DNA of 64,000 nt from Albugo candida (taxonomy: Eukaryota; Oomycota; Peronosporomycetes; Albuginales), in the NCBI GenBank assembly GCA_040437565.1, contig JBDOQK010000059.1, positions 159,701-223,700 of the forward strand, read 5' to 3'. Below are positions 1 through 10,160 of this stretch, piece by piece. The position numbers and the translations under genes are program-made. The notes beneath the pieces are model-generated. The model searched no databases. It had not been told where the DNA came from and was given only the letters and a program-made list of their open reading frames with translations. Every line of letters begins with the position of its first letter. The first letter of the stretch is position 1.

Positions 1-235
1 GAGTGGGGTAGTGAGCATTTGATAGAATCGACACGCCCTTCTTGGCGGTTACCTCTATAATTAGTATTGGACTAGGACCCACCAAAAGCACGCATTATAG
101 GCGAAAATAAACGGGTTGCGAGGAACATTCAATAGACGCAACATGCACATAATCAGTATACCTTTATTATCTAATAGTGATAAAGACACAAACAACACCA
201 TCAATCTCTATTTGAACTCTCTGTCGCCTCACAAT

Positions 236-562
236 TTACTTGATTAATAATTGTATTAGAGAACGTAGTTCATCCATCTTCGTTTCTGCTTCTAATAGTT
301 GATATTCTAATGTCTGCACGCTATTCTTCAGATCCGCGAGTTTTCTGCGCTTCTCGATATTCTCCTTCTTTGAAAATATGTTATGACGCTTCTTGTAATG
401 CGTGTTGTAAGCCTCACTATCCGATGCCGACCAACCTTCGATGTTAATGTCTGCTGCGTGCAACTGCTGACTGGCAACACACATGGATGCCTCCTGACGA
501 CTTCGCTTGCGTGATGAACACTTTTCGTCCACATTTACTGGCGATAAACTGCAGGATTTCAT
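236..562 (-). CDS. bZIP-like basic coiled-coil protein, 108 aa
   Basis: This single-exon reading frame starts with ATG at 562 and codes for 108 residues. The last 50 residues begin with a basic stretch (about 56-74, rich in K and R, including the run KKRH and the run EKRRK). It is followed by a regular heptad series (L, V, L, M, I every seventh residue, with L at the matching second position) that should form a parallel coiled coil. A basic region joined directly to a leucine-type heptad is the layout of bZIP transcription factors. However, the basic part lacks a clean N-x7-R signature, so DNA binding is inference. The N-terminal half is polar, with a nuclear-signal-like RKRSR at about residue 18. 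I recognise no orthologue. A short structural coiled-coil protein is the alternative. Confidence 0.5.
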   Translation of the reverse strand: MKSCSLSPVNVDEKCSSRKRSRQEASMCVASQQLHAADINIEGWSASDSEAYNTHYKKRHNIFSKKENIEKRRKLADLKNSVQTLEYQLLEAETKMDELRSLIQLLIK

Positions 563-2298
563 TACGCTTTCTCAAGGAGTTAAAGTGATATGATCGGATG
601 CGATGGAATTGTGAAGTGACGTCGCTCCATGGTCGAGTTTTGAGTCAGGTTTACTATACACTCAACTCGGTTGGTCGGCTACACTGTAAGCAAATATATT
701 GAATTTGGTATGCTTTTAATACCACAAAACAGAACGGTTGGAAATGGGTCGGAAAAGAACACTTGTCCCAAACCCAACCGTGAATACGGGGAATTCCATA
801 GGCTTCTCCCCAACCCTCGGTAATTTGACGAACGGATTTTATGTCGGAAGTCAACTATGACACCTAAAATCCTGTATCTGATTGGATAAATTGCTCAATA
901 TGTCCTAATTTCAAATAATTGACTCCTCTGTTTACGACCGTCCGACCTTGGACAGCCTCATTGCTTATTTTGATCCATATCAGTGCTGCATGTAGAACGA
1001 CCAGCCGACACTCGGGTCCCAGACTTTAATAGATGGCAGCTGTTCCGTTGACTCGACATTTTGAAAATTCGCGCGTGCTCTTTAGAATCATACTTTGAAC
1101 GAGATATCTTAAATTAACACTTTACTGTCAACATAACGGCGACGAATAAAGATGTCTCAAAATATTGATTATGCATCACAGGAAAAATAAAATAGTAAAA
1201 GTCTCGAATTTAATCATATGTATCATGAAGTTGCAAAATATTTTTCTAATCGTGCATCTACGCACATTTATCGTCACTCTACCTGCGATTTATGATGTGT
1301 ATACTGTAGCAGCTATACTTGCCTAACTGTTCATTGGATAACAGAGCCCAATCGCATTAATTGATTACATTTGCTTCAAGACAGCAGAGAGACACCAGGC
1401 TTTGATCCTGACACACATTTGCTACATATTCATCCACTTATTTTGGAACTGATAAAGGAACGCTATTAAAGCCCGGCGACCATCCAAAATGCGCCAGAAA
1501 GGAAAGTAAAAAGGCGCAGAACATCTCATGCATTTAATGGGTTACATTCAGGACACAATGTGGGCCTCTGCGGCTGCCTTAGTCTAAGTGGCCCTAGATT
1601 ATTCATAAAGAAGACAATCTGCATAGACTCTATAATTTATAGAAAAATAAAGACAACTGCCCATCTATAAATAAGACTTAACAGGAAACAAAATAAGAGA
1701 AGTCCTCTGCACGATATGATTATAGATTTTTAAATTCTTCTCTTGCTCAACTTCTCTGTGCAATTGGACGCAGAACTTTTAGAGTGTACACCGAAGCTCA
1801 AAATAGAGATATTTGATGCAATCTATCAAGGTCCTGGCTAACAGAGCGTTTGCATATTTGAGTAAAATGTGTCGGTCGTCAGTCTCACGAGCTGTTCAAA
1901 GCTCGGCCCCGAAAAATGCATGTGAATGCTTAGCATAAACGAAGTACAATGGTTTTATAGGAACACGATACTGTATAGCTATAAGATGATTTGCATACCG
2001 CATCAGCATTTCATGCGACAGCTCATTTTATATGACACACGCGACATTCCTGATTTATTGACTTTGCAACGCCTTCATGCTATCAGATAACGTTGCTCAA
2101 TCGGATTTTACACACGTTACTATACTGACGAAAGTATGCTCCTGATGTCAAGCTTGTATACTAACGACACTAAATGAACAAACTGGAAGGACGAATGATG
2201 TCGACAAGCAAAAGAAAGTCTGTAAGTGTACTGGCGCTAAAATCGAACATTATAATGCGTACATTCTCCTTGTATACATCACATCTTGTATCGTTTCC
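563..2298. other. AT-rich stretch without a supported gene
   Basis: I found no frame with protein-like composition, no RNA gene and no clear repeat in these 1.7 kb. It may hold the 5' exons or the promoter of the minus-strand gene whose tail lies at 2299-2730 only if that gene were on the other strand, so it is more likely plain intergenic DNA or decayed sequence. Confidence 0.3.
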
Positions 2299-2730
2299 TT
2301 AAATTAAAAGAATTGAAGTTGCTTGTCCAATCCGTTTTGCCTTTAAAAACGAGTCTTTGTGGCGCGAGTCGATGGTTTGGGAACGATGGCTTGCAATGTA
2401 AGCATTCTCACGTCCCAAAAAGTAGCGCAGAAGACAAACATTGATTGCAGGAGAAAATTGAATCAGCTGTAACAACGCAGCAAATAGAAAGGCCAAGTCC
2501 ACATACATCTGCCTATCAGTCAGATTCACACATACTCGAATGATTGCGGCTAGATTTGAATGTGCTAACACGACTTTCGATAAAGTCGCAGTTTCGTATA
2601 AGACTCTGTCGCTGAGCGAATGATTTTTTTCCTCATATAAGGTGCTGAAAACTGTATCATCGCTTTTGAATAGGACATTATGTGATAGCTCTAATTCACG
2701 AATTCCATGTAGAATCTCGGAGCGAGAGTG
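2299..2730 (-). CDS. 3' exon of an unrecognised multi-exon gene
   Basis: On the minus strand a frame of about 140 codons with convincing protein composition ends at a stop at 2299. It contains the segments DDTVFSTLYEEKNHSLSD, LAHSNLAAIIRVCVNLTD and LLQLIQFSPAINVCLLRYFL, which alternate charged linkers with amphipathic helices. There is no in-frame ATG in the first two thirds, so the start must lie on an upstream exon. A possible junction is an acceptor AG at about 2729 paired with a donor at about 2810 (frame ...KCSRQ before it), but this is uncertain. The gene would extend to higher coordinates. I do not recognise the family. It looks like a helical structural or adaptor protein rather than an enzyme. 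Confidence 0.4.
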   Translation of the reverse strand, partial: HSRSEILHGIRELELSHNVLFKSDDTVFSTLYEEKNHSLSDRVLYETATLSKVVLAHSNLAAIIRVCVNLTDRQMYVDLAFLFAALLQLIQFSPAINVCLLRYFLGRENAYIASHRSQTIDSRHKDSFLKAKRIGQATSILLI

Positions 2731-2970
2731 TCATCACAAGTAGTATAATCGTCATGACTGGATTTATGAAAAGCATTTAAACTTCAAACAAATTGACTTG
2801 CCTCGAGCACTTTATTTCAACACCGCTGACAGTATCATTTATGTGCCATGCTGACTGATGGGTTCAAGTCGGTAGTGGCTTCAAGAAGAATTTAAGCCAC
2901 GTAGGTTTTTCTTTCGGGTCGTTTATGTTTACATTTAGGGAACCTTTAGAATCCCCTCAGTGGGTTTCGA

Positions 2971-3415
2971 AAAATCCCCTCAGTTTGATATGATTGGCTA
3001 ACGTTCGAGACGCTTCAATTGATTTGCTAAATCCCTAGACTGAGAATTTAACCATATCGACTACGCAAGATGCTATCATTTTCACCAAGAAACCATCTTT
3101 AAAGACCAAAGTTATGAAACATTAGGTTCTTATGTCACGGATGACCCGTACACAGTGAAATATTAGAACTCAGCTGAAAGAATAGACCATTTTTGTTATC
3201 AACAAGCGCGATCTGCGAAATAGTCTAACAGCAATGAGCTACACGAACAAACGCGAAGGCTTACTGAGCTGAATGACTGCAAAACTGAGCGCACAAGAGT
3301 TCACGTCGTTAAGTAGCGGGCAGTTTTTTTTGCTATCATTTTGTCCCTTACCTAATCGTACGTTAGCGCTATGCAAGCATAAAATTAGCCAATCATATCA
3401 AACTGAGGGGATTTT
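2971..3415. mobile_element. MITE-like element with 31-bp perfect terminal inverted repeats
   Basis: The left end (2971-3001) begins AAAATCCCCTCAG and ends GATTGGCTAA. The right end (3385-3415) is its exact reverse complement over 31 bases. The 445-bp unit has no long reading frame, which fits a non-autonomous DNA transposon (MITE). A partial extra copy of the end motif (AATCCCCTCAG) sits just outside at about 2950-2960. I could not find an unambiguous target-site duplication, so the superfamily stays open. Confidence 0.6.
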
Positions 3416-3619
3416 AACGGTTTCCTACATTTATAGAACTATGATGCGGTAAAGTAATTTGTAATGACTTCACAGAAATTGCGGAAAAACAAGCGTACTT
3501 TCTCTCGCAGTAATGCACAGGCCAAAACAAAGCTACAGCTGGTTTCGATCTATGCCTCAACAAGAAAAACTAAATTGGTTCATAATTGAATATCCTTTAC
3601 AAAAAATCATCTCAAACAA

Positions 3620-4036
3620 ATGAAGCTTTACGGGTTATTTGGTGCATTATTGTTCACGTCCTATGGGTGTTTGGCTCAACAGACATACGATTTTAAGCCT
3701 TATACGAAACAGGATGATAAAACGTATTTACTGAAGAACATTCTGGAAGATCCGATCCCTTGCAGTCTAAGCGGTGTGTGTAAGACATACCTAGTCTCCG
3801 TTAATGACTTTTACGCGTGTTACGATAATGTGGAGGAAATAAGCTACGACAGCCCGACATCAACGTTTCAGTTCATTGCCTATGGATCAATATATGCAAC
3901 CAAAGAAGAAGCTGGTCAATGTAATGGATCTACTAAACATAAACCGGATAGAAACATGGAGCAGCTGACTGTTTTGATCCAAGACTCAGAGTCTAATCCG
4001 AGATTAATATCTCTGGAAATGGCCACATCATTGTAG
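3620..4036 (+). CDS. small secreted protein, 138 aa
   Basis: The reading frame starts with ATG at 3620. The N-terminus is a classical signal peptide: K at position 2, a hydrophobic core (LFGALLFTSYG) and a likely cut after about residue 18 (GCLA-QQ). The mature part has cysteines at about 48, 54, 67 and 100, which suits a disulphide-bonded extracellular domain. No RxLR or CHxC motif is visible, so calling it an effector would be inference from secretion alone. The frame stops shortly before protein-like sequence resumes in another frame (GNGHIIVELTSGDACVL at about 4015-4065, then the frame beginning at 4056). The true protein may therefore be longer through an intron I could not place, or the gene may be frame-shifted. 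Confidence 0.55.
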   Translation: MKLYGLFGALLFTSYGCLAQQTYDFKPYTKQDDKTYLLKNILEDPIPCSLSGVCKTYLVSVNDFYACYDNVEEISYDSPTSTFQFIAYGSIYATKEEAGQCNGSTKHKPDRNMEQLTVLIQDSESNPRLISLEMATSL

Positions 4037-4055
4037 AATTGACTTCAGGTGATGC

Positions 4056-4334
4056 ATGCGTGCTTTAATTGTCGATCCAAATACATGTCCATTTTGCAGC
4101 TATATTTTGCATAAAACGCATTTTAAACTCGTTCCCTATCCATCCTATCGATTCGTCTTAGTCGATAACGCTGACATGATGCAACCTAGCGTGACTATAG
4201 CTGAGAATACAATTTACAACATCAAGGGCTTTATGACTTTTCATTTAAAAGGCAGCACGTCGAGCTTTCTGACAAATGCTTTCCTGTTTGAAAAACGGAC
4301 CCAAATATTCTCTACTGACGATATTGCTCTCTAG
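4056..4334 (+). CDS. probable continuation of the secreted-protein gene
   Basis: This 92-codon frame follows the secreted-protein frame within 20 bases. It has natural composition (for example YPSYRFVLVDNADMMQ and ENTIYNIKGF) and more cysteines (C12, C15), but no signal peptide of its own. It is most simply the C-terminal part of the gene at 3620, separated by a frame change. I tested the obvious GT-AG pairs between 3980 and 4110 and none gave a clean join. A broken host gene or an assembly error is therefore as likely as splicing. It ends about 40 bases before the convergent PH-domain gene. Confidence 0.3.
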   Translation: MRALIVDPNTCPFCSYILHKTHFKLVPYPSYRFVLVDNADMMQPSVTIAENTIYNIKGFMTFHLKGSTSSFLTNAFLFEKRTQIFSTDDIAL

Positions 4335-4374
4335 ACCACCACTTAACATAAAATCCTCACCCGGATGGGTATAT

Positions 4375-5217
4375 TTATAATGTTCTTTGAATTGCATCAA
4401 GCCATTCAATTGTTTCATCGAGTGTATCAGTGTAAAAATAAACATCTTTATCACGTTCCAATTTCACATGTAATGCATTCTCGTGACCAATCCAAAATGT
4501 CACCGATACTGCATAGTCAATTTGTGAATGTTTATACCGACTACGCCCACTGGGATGCTTTTCAAAGTATATTTGGCAATCAATCAACCTCAGATACCGA
4601 CGTCGCCATGTCTTGAAGACGGAACTGCGGACATAAACCCAGCCTCCCCTACTGCCAAAACCAGATGATCGATCTTGTATTGTGCAAACTGTGCTGTTGC
4701 ATGACTCTAGACGAAATGTCTCCTCTGAATAGCTACTCGAATGATCAGAATGGGTGGGATACTGATCACACTGTTTACAGGCATCTTGTAATGCTACGAG
4801 CCATTGCTCGCGTGAAGCCAAGTCACCAGCTTGGAGTTGTAGATGCTTATCACTCATACCAATGACTTCCAAACCGAACTCGGTCCTTTTCGAAATTTGG
4901 GCATATTTGACACGTACCCCAGCTTCGGCCGTAACATCTAGCAGACGCGCACCTAACTGAACAGAGTCGATTACACAGGGTCTGGTGTAGTACGATAAAG
5001 TTGTCCCACGCAGCACGAAAAATCGTTGCACCCATTTTTTCGTTCCTACAGTCTGTTTCCATAACCAACCGCTGTATACCAGAGAATGCAAAGGACGAAC
5101 AAACGTTATGCAAGTGGATTCTCTCAGAGACTTTCGCCCACAATAGTGATGGAAGAAGCCGTTATCCCCACGATTCCCACCGCATACGCAATGCTTGGTG
5201 CGAGTGCTGGAAGCCAT
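4375..5217 (-). CDS. tandem pleckstrin-homology (PH) domain protein, 280 aa
   Basis: Two PH domains are visible. The first spans about residues 41-150. It opens with the typical first strand and turn (YSGWLWKQTVGTKKWVQRFF, then VLRGTTLSYY) and closes with the signature helix tryptophan (REQWLVALQDA). The second spans about 187-280 (GGWVYVRSSVFKTWRRRYL to ETIEWLDAIQRTL), again with the invariant W in the last helix. PH domains bind phosphoinositides or proteins, so a role in membrane recruitment or signalling is likely. The basic KxWxxR(F/Y) turns fit lipid binding, but no partner can be named. The N-terminal 40 residues are cysteine-rich (CVCGG, HHYCGRK) and unassigned. The gene has no introns and uses the first ATG at 5217. 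Confidence 0.8.
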   Translation of the reverse strand: MASSTRTKHCVCGGNRGDNGFFHHYCGRKSLRESTCITFVRPLHSLVYSGWLWKQTVGTKKWVQRFFVLRGTTLSYYTRPCVIDSVQLGARLLDVTAEAGVRVKYAQISKRTEFGLEVIGMSDKHLQLQAGDLASREQWLVALQDACKQCDQYPTHSDHSSSYSEETFRLESCNSTVCTIQDRSSGFGSRGGWVYVRSSVFKTWRRRYLRLIDCQIYFEKHPSGRSRYKHSQIDYAVSVTFWIGHENALHVKLERDKDVYFYTDTLDETIEWLDAIQRTL

Positions 5218-5760
5218 AAGTGGCTTCTGATGATATTTTTCCTAACACAATCGCCTGTTTAATCACTCGAAACGTTGCTCTGTAATCGATCTCAAGCACG
5301 AGGCGATTGATATGTCATTCCGGTGGAGACTTTTTTTTCGGGTAAATTCTGGGAATCCACTTCAATTTTCTCAGTGGTACCTTTCGCTATTGCTGTCTCA
5401 GATGGTCGAACCCGAATAGCGACAATAATATGACAACGTTCACACATTCTACACGTAGAGATAGTTTTCTCGTGGCCAGAAGGGTTTGGAAGAATTCAGT
5501 TTCTACAATTTGTAATCTCTGCAGTAAAGATATCGATTGACAATCTAGTGGTGCGATACTTAACGCAGTAGCATTTGGTGGCTTACTCTACTGTCACAGC
5601 AAACTTAAGCTGTGTGTAACACTGACAAGCAAGAATAATAGCAGGCAAAAGGTTCGTGACTCTATAGACTGTGAAATTTGTTGTGTACATCATTATTACA
5701 CTGTGGGGAAAAGTCATTTTAGGTTGCAATTCACTGACTGGATAATTCGTACGATACTGC

Positions 5761-7265
5761 TCACAATAGTAATGTCTCTCTCGCTTCATCCTTACCGCCT
5801 TGAAAAAAACGCCATACAATGTACACTGCAGATACGACTAGATTGAACAATCCACAAAGCATCCACACACGTGAGCTTTGTGCTATCAATACACCCAAAA
5901 GCACAATGACTTTTGGAATTGTGATAGTCCAGGCTCCTTTATTGCCAAATGGAACCGTAAAGGGTCGTGGTGTATCGGGCTCCACATACTTGAGTCGAAG
6001 ATACGCGCAAAATTCCAGCAAAAGTGTGAGACTACAAAACACTCATAAGCTTCTTCTATACACTTGACAAGTGCGTGTACTTACTTGTTGAAGAACGTGT
6101 CGAGAACGACTAATGCTTCAAAAGAGAAACTCATAAGCACTGCAGTTGTGATTGTTTGGAAAAGGATAGCAGCCACTGGCGTCCCGTATCGCGTCCATTC
6201 AAGTCGTAGGATAGACGGTAGCATTCTGTAGTTTGCTGTAGCCCATAATGCGCGTGAACTGCAAGCCATGACAACATTGAATTCTCCGAGTGTTGCTACC
6301 ACGGCCGATGCACCAATCCATACGCCCAACCAAGGCGCAATTTGCATCCCAAATGTTTCTAAAGAACCTTCTCGCCACTTTGTGATATCGGGCTCCACCA
6401 TGATTCCAGTTGCTACTGGGAAGGCGTAATTGGCTGTAATCAAGCACAAGGCGATGAGAATGCCCATAGGATAGGCTTTGCCTCCATCACGAACCTCGCC
6501 TGCAATACACCCCAGCGAGTCCCAACCTTGATAGTTCCACAAAATCGTCGACAAAAATACAGACCAGTTGATTTCACTGGCTACCGATCCCCACGCGGTC
6601 ATGTCGAAATCAGCCAGTGATACTGGCTCTAATAGAAATGGTGCGAGCACGAAGATAGACATGACGATAGAAGTAAATCCTACCACCTGCATGCCCACCA
6701 GATTCACCCCGCAAACAAGCAATAGAGCAAATACTTTTATCAGCCATTGTTCCGAGCTTGATAATGAGTACTTGTATGCTCCTAAGACAAATGCCTCCAC
6801 ATAACTACAGAAAAGGACTGGATACGTCGGAAGGTCGCACACATTACTCGCGATGGAGTTGAATGCATTTACCCAGCCTGCATACTCACCCAGGCCACGT
6901 CGAACCCATAGAACGTATCCCCCATTTTCATCAATCATGGTACTCAGTTCTGCTGTCATTAGAGCTTGTGGTAATCCCCATGTGATTGGAAGAATCAGCA
7001 CAGCGATGAGGACTGGAAAAGCGCCTGCGGCTCGTACAGCATTTTCCACACCGAATGGACCAGCGGCAACAGCAAAAAAAGCGATAAAACCTAGCGTGAT
7101 GGGAGTTATGGATCGCTTCGATTGTGATTTTGAACGATAACGTTTCTGACAAGCATTTGAGGGATCTTCACTTGACTTGCCATTTTTTTCGGGATATGCT
7201 TTACTTGGTGTACATACGAGTGCACTGTGATTGCATGATGTACCGAAAGGATTTTGACTCTTCAT
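5761..7265 (-). CDS. APC-superfamily amino-acid/polyamine permease, 483 aa
   Basis: Two exons, 7265-6085 and 6031-5761, are joined across an intron (6032-6084, 53 bp, donor GTAAGT, acceptor TTTGTAG). The joined frame reads FFNNLTLLLEFCAYLRLKY. The protein has about 12 hydrophobic helices. TM1 carries the APC-type unwound glycine region (FFAVAAGPFGVENAVRAAG), the second helix has the family's PQALMTAELST, and later comes ILWNYQGWDSLGCIAGEV, as in amino-acid/polyamine:cation symporters of the PUT/LAT type. About 70 polar N-terminal residues precede TM1. It should import amino acids or polyamines across the plasma membrane, but the substrate is not readable. The arginase gene 18 kb away is not evidence of a link. 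Confidence 0.88.
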
Positions 7266-7478
7266 CTTATTATTGTCGTTAATATATCTTCTTATGTCGT
7301 AGTCAGTAAGTTATGCACAGCAAAAGTTTTGTCGCAGTTGATCGTTCTTATCGGTTCGCATTCGATCGTGACTTTATATACAAATTACATTCCTAACCAG
7401 CGATTATGAGTGGCTCACGAGTGTATTAATTTATCTATCGAATACATTTCAAGAACGATGTTCCATTGCAAAATGATA

Positions 7479-8399
7479 TTATGATTCCTCGAGCGAAACC
7501 AACGTTTCCGGCAGAGGTACAATTGAATTTGCAGCGTGTTTGGCCGCAGTGATAGATGGACCTTTTATTGGGAAAGACAGCTGTGATAATGTATCAACAG
7601 TTGATCCGTAGGGAGCTGCCTCCAAAGTTGTGTTGACATTGACTGGTGACGATGTCTTCCTACTCACTTCCGATACGTTTCTCGCAGAAAGCATCGAAGT
7701 GTCTTGAGTCTGGTGAGAGGCTCCTGTACAGGAAGCATCCTTTATGCCGAAATGGTCTCCAGGAGTTGCAGAGGAGACGCGAACTGAAGTGCTGATTGCA
7801 GGCGTGTAACAGCGCTCTTGGATCCATCGCACGATTTGAGGCACATTTTCTCCACTAGCGGCACTCACTTTGATAGCTGCTGATGTCTGTATGAATTCTG
7901 ACTGACCAAGAATTATGTTGAGCAGCAAATACGAGTCCAGTATATTGTCAGGGATCAATTGAATGGAATCTAATTTATTGAGCACAATCATTTTATGTTT
8001 TTGCCTCATTTCTGAGTCGCTGAGAATGTTAAATAACTCGGATGCTGCACCGGGAAGCTGAGAAGGATTCGTGAGGTCAACTATGTAGATCCAAAAGTCA
8101 CAGGAGCGAAAGTAAAGATGCCACTTGGAGCTCAATTCTCCACCAATTTCACACAATGTCACTGTTCTGCTATTATCACACTGGAGCACTTGATGTTCAA
8201 CACCAATTGTCGGCTGTGTTTCTACATCGATCGAGTCCAGTTTTCCGCCCTGTGCGTAATTTGCATTAGAAGAGGGTAGTGCCGATAGTAAGCGACGAAA
8301 TGCGCTTTTATGCTGTTTTTGTCGCGATAGAAGGCTACATTGGCGTATTAGAACGGACTTGCCGACTCCATTCAAGCCCAAAATGAGACACGTTTTCAT
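7479..8399 (-). CDS. ARL16-like small GTPase with C-terminal extension, 306 aa
   Basis: The N-terminus is a P-loop (GLNGVGKS, residues 8-15). It is followed by a switch-like segment PTIGVEH, a G3 region in which the usual DxxG is replaced by CEIGGE, a G4 motif (NKLD) and a G5-like SAASG. The spacing and the unusual E-GG in place of DVGG match ADP-ribosylation-factor-like protein 16, and the hydrophobic YIVDLTNPSQL corresponds to the ARL16 VMDASDPTQL region. There is no N-terminal glycine for myristoylation. The 100-residue Ser/Thr-rich tail after about residue 200 is not part of ARL16 in animals. ARL16 family members act in ciliary and Golgi trafficking. The role here is inferred. Confidence 0.72.
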   Translation of the reverse strand: MKTCLILGLNGVGKSVLIRQCSLLSRQKQHKSAFRRLLSALPSSNANYAQGGKLDSIDVETQPTIGVEHQVLQCDNSRTVTLCEIGGELSSKWHLYFRSCDFWIYIVDLTNPSQLPGAASELFNILSDSEMRQKHKMIVLNKLDSIQLIPDNILDSYLLLNIILGQSEFIQTSAAIKVSAASGENVPQIVRWIQERCYTPAISTSVRVSSATPGDHFGIKDASCTGASHQTQDTSMLSARNVSEVSRKTSSPVNVNTTLEAAPYGSTVDTLSQLSFPIKGPSITAAKHAANSIVPLPETLVSLEES

Positions 8400-8703
8400 A
8401 CTAAAACACTTTCAGTGGACGACTCTGCAAAAGATTGTAACGTTACAAGGAAACGACTTGTAGTACACGCATTGTCAGTCGGAATTTATAGAAAGCAGCC
8501 CGCCTGTGTCTGATTATCGTCATGATTATAGTATAGTGCGAAAGGCACAAGTGCGTACTGATTTATTGACTCTTAGAAGTGATAAGACTGTGCCCGTAAT
8601 GGAATGCAATTCTAGGTGATACTGTACGATAACTTAAGTACGAATAAGACGTTTTTCGTGATTATGCTTTCCTAGAGAATATTTAGTTCCACGGTACTTG
8701 TGA

Positions 8704-8803
8704 NNNNNNNNNNNNNNNNNNNNNNNNNNNNNNNNNNNNNNNNNNNNNNNNNNNNNNNNNNNNNNNNNNNNNNNNNNNNNNNNNNNNNNNNNNNNNNNNN
8801 NNN
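8704..8803. other. 100-N assembly gap with 19-bp overlap
   Basis: The 19 bases before the gap (AGTTCCACGGTACTTGTGA, ending at 8703) are repeated immediately after it (8804-8822). The contig ends probably overlap, and no sequence needs to be missing. The repeated bases lie just upstream of the GMPPB start codon, so the promoter of that gene is shown twice. Confidence 0.85.
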
Positions 8804-8824
8804 AGTTCCACGGTACTTGTGACC

Positions 8825-10084
8825 ATGAAGGCACTGATATTGGTCGGAGGATTTGGAACACGTTTGCGTCCACTAACGCTCTCATGCCCGAAACCTTTGG
8901 TGGAATTCTGCAATAAATCAGTTGTAGTTCACCAGATTGAAGCCCTTGTGGCTGTTGGCGTTACGGAAGTAGTTTTAGCCGTAAATTATCAGCCACAAGT
9001 GATGCTGCAAGCACTCTCTACAATGGAAGAAAAATACCACATCAAAATATCATGTTCACACGAATCAGAACCATTGGGAACAGCTGGTCCGCTGGCTCTC
9101 GCAAGGGATCTTTTAGATGATGGAGATCCATTCTTCGTTTTGAATAGCGATGTAATCTGTGAATACCCGCTGGAGGCCTTTTTAAGATTTCATCAAAGTC
9201 ACTCAGGAGAAGGCACGATCATGGTCACTCGAGTCGAGGAACCTTCCAAATATGGTGTAATCGTATCGGATGGAGACGGTCAGATTGAGAAGTTTATGGA
9301 GAAACCCCAAGAGTATGTCGGCAATCAGATCAATGCTGGTATCTATATATTTGATCGTACAATTTTAGATCGAATTCAGGTTTTTTTTACTATTTTTTTG
9401 GCATAAGCTTCCATTGCTTTATATTTGATTGATAGCTTCGACCAACATCAATTGAAAAGGAAGTTTTTCCCCAGATGGCCGCCGAAGGAAACCTATTTTC
9501 TATGCTGATGCCTGGCTATTGGATGGACATCGGTCAGCCGAAAGATTTCTTATCTGGAATGTGCTTGCATCTGGATTATTTACAGCGCATTAGCTCACAT
9601 GAGCTCACGAGTGGACCCAGATTCATTGGTAATGTTCTTGTGGTACGTATGTATCGTATGCAGATATTGATCGTCAAACCTTAACATGCATCCAACACGA
9701 AATAGGATCCCAGTGCTGTTGTCGGTGAAGCTTGCCTTATTGGACCGGATGTTGTCATCGGACCAAATTGCGTTATAGAAGATGGTGTGCGATTGTGCCG
9801 CACAACACTTTTACGAGGCGTCACAGTACGTGCCAATTCTTGGATTCATTCAACAATCGTCGGCTGGGGCTCCACAATTGGTCGATGGGTACGATCGCAT
9901 TATTGGAAGACGTACTCGCTTTTTCTGACTCAATCGTTCTTCTTCACAGTGTCGTCTGGAAGGAATTACCGTTGTGGGTGAAGATGTTCAGGTGAAAGAT
10001 GAAAAATTCATCAACGGAGGTCTCATTTTACCGCACAAAGCCATTTCCACCAACATTCCGGAGCCAGGGACCATAGTAATGTAG
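8825..10084 (+). CDS. GMPPB: mannose-1-phosphate guanylyltransferase (GDP-mannose pyrophosphorylase), 359 aa
   Basis: Four exons (8825-9379, 9436-9642, 9706-9888, 9950-10084) give 359 residues, the usual length of the beta-type enzyme. The N-terminal nucleotidyltransferase domain has the signature [11 protein letters not shown] with the catalytic lysine in CPKPLVEF, then [10 protein letters not shown] and the substrate motif MEKP, then [13 protein letters not shown]. The C-terminal left-handed beta-helix shows hexad repeats ([20 protein letters not shown]) and ends in TIVM, as in the family. The enzyme makes GDP-mannose from mannose-1-P and GTP in the cytosol for N-glycans, GPI anchors and mannans. 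The introns are 56, 63 and 61 bp, and the first has a weak donor (GTTTTTTT). The start is the ATG at 8825, since a GTG two codons earlier is only an open-frame extension. The importin-alpha gene starts 76 bp downstream on the same strand. Confidence 0.95.
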
Positions 10085-10160
10085 ATAATCACATAATTTG
10101 TTACTTCATCCTATTATAAGTTTCTAATAAGAGCCACACTACTTGCGCGCTAGTCAAACA

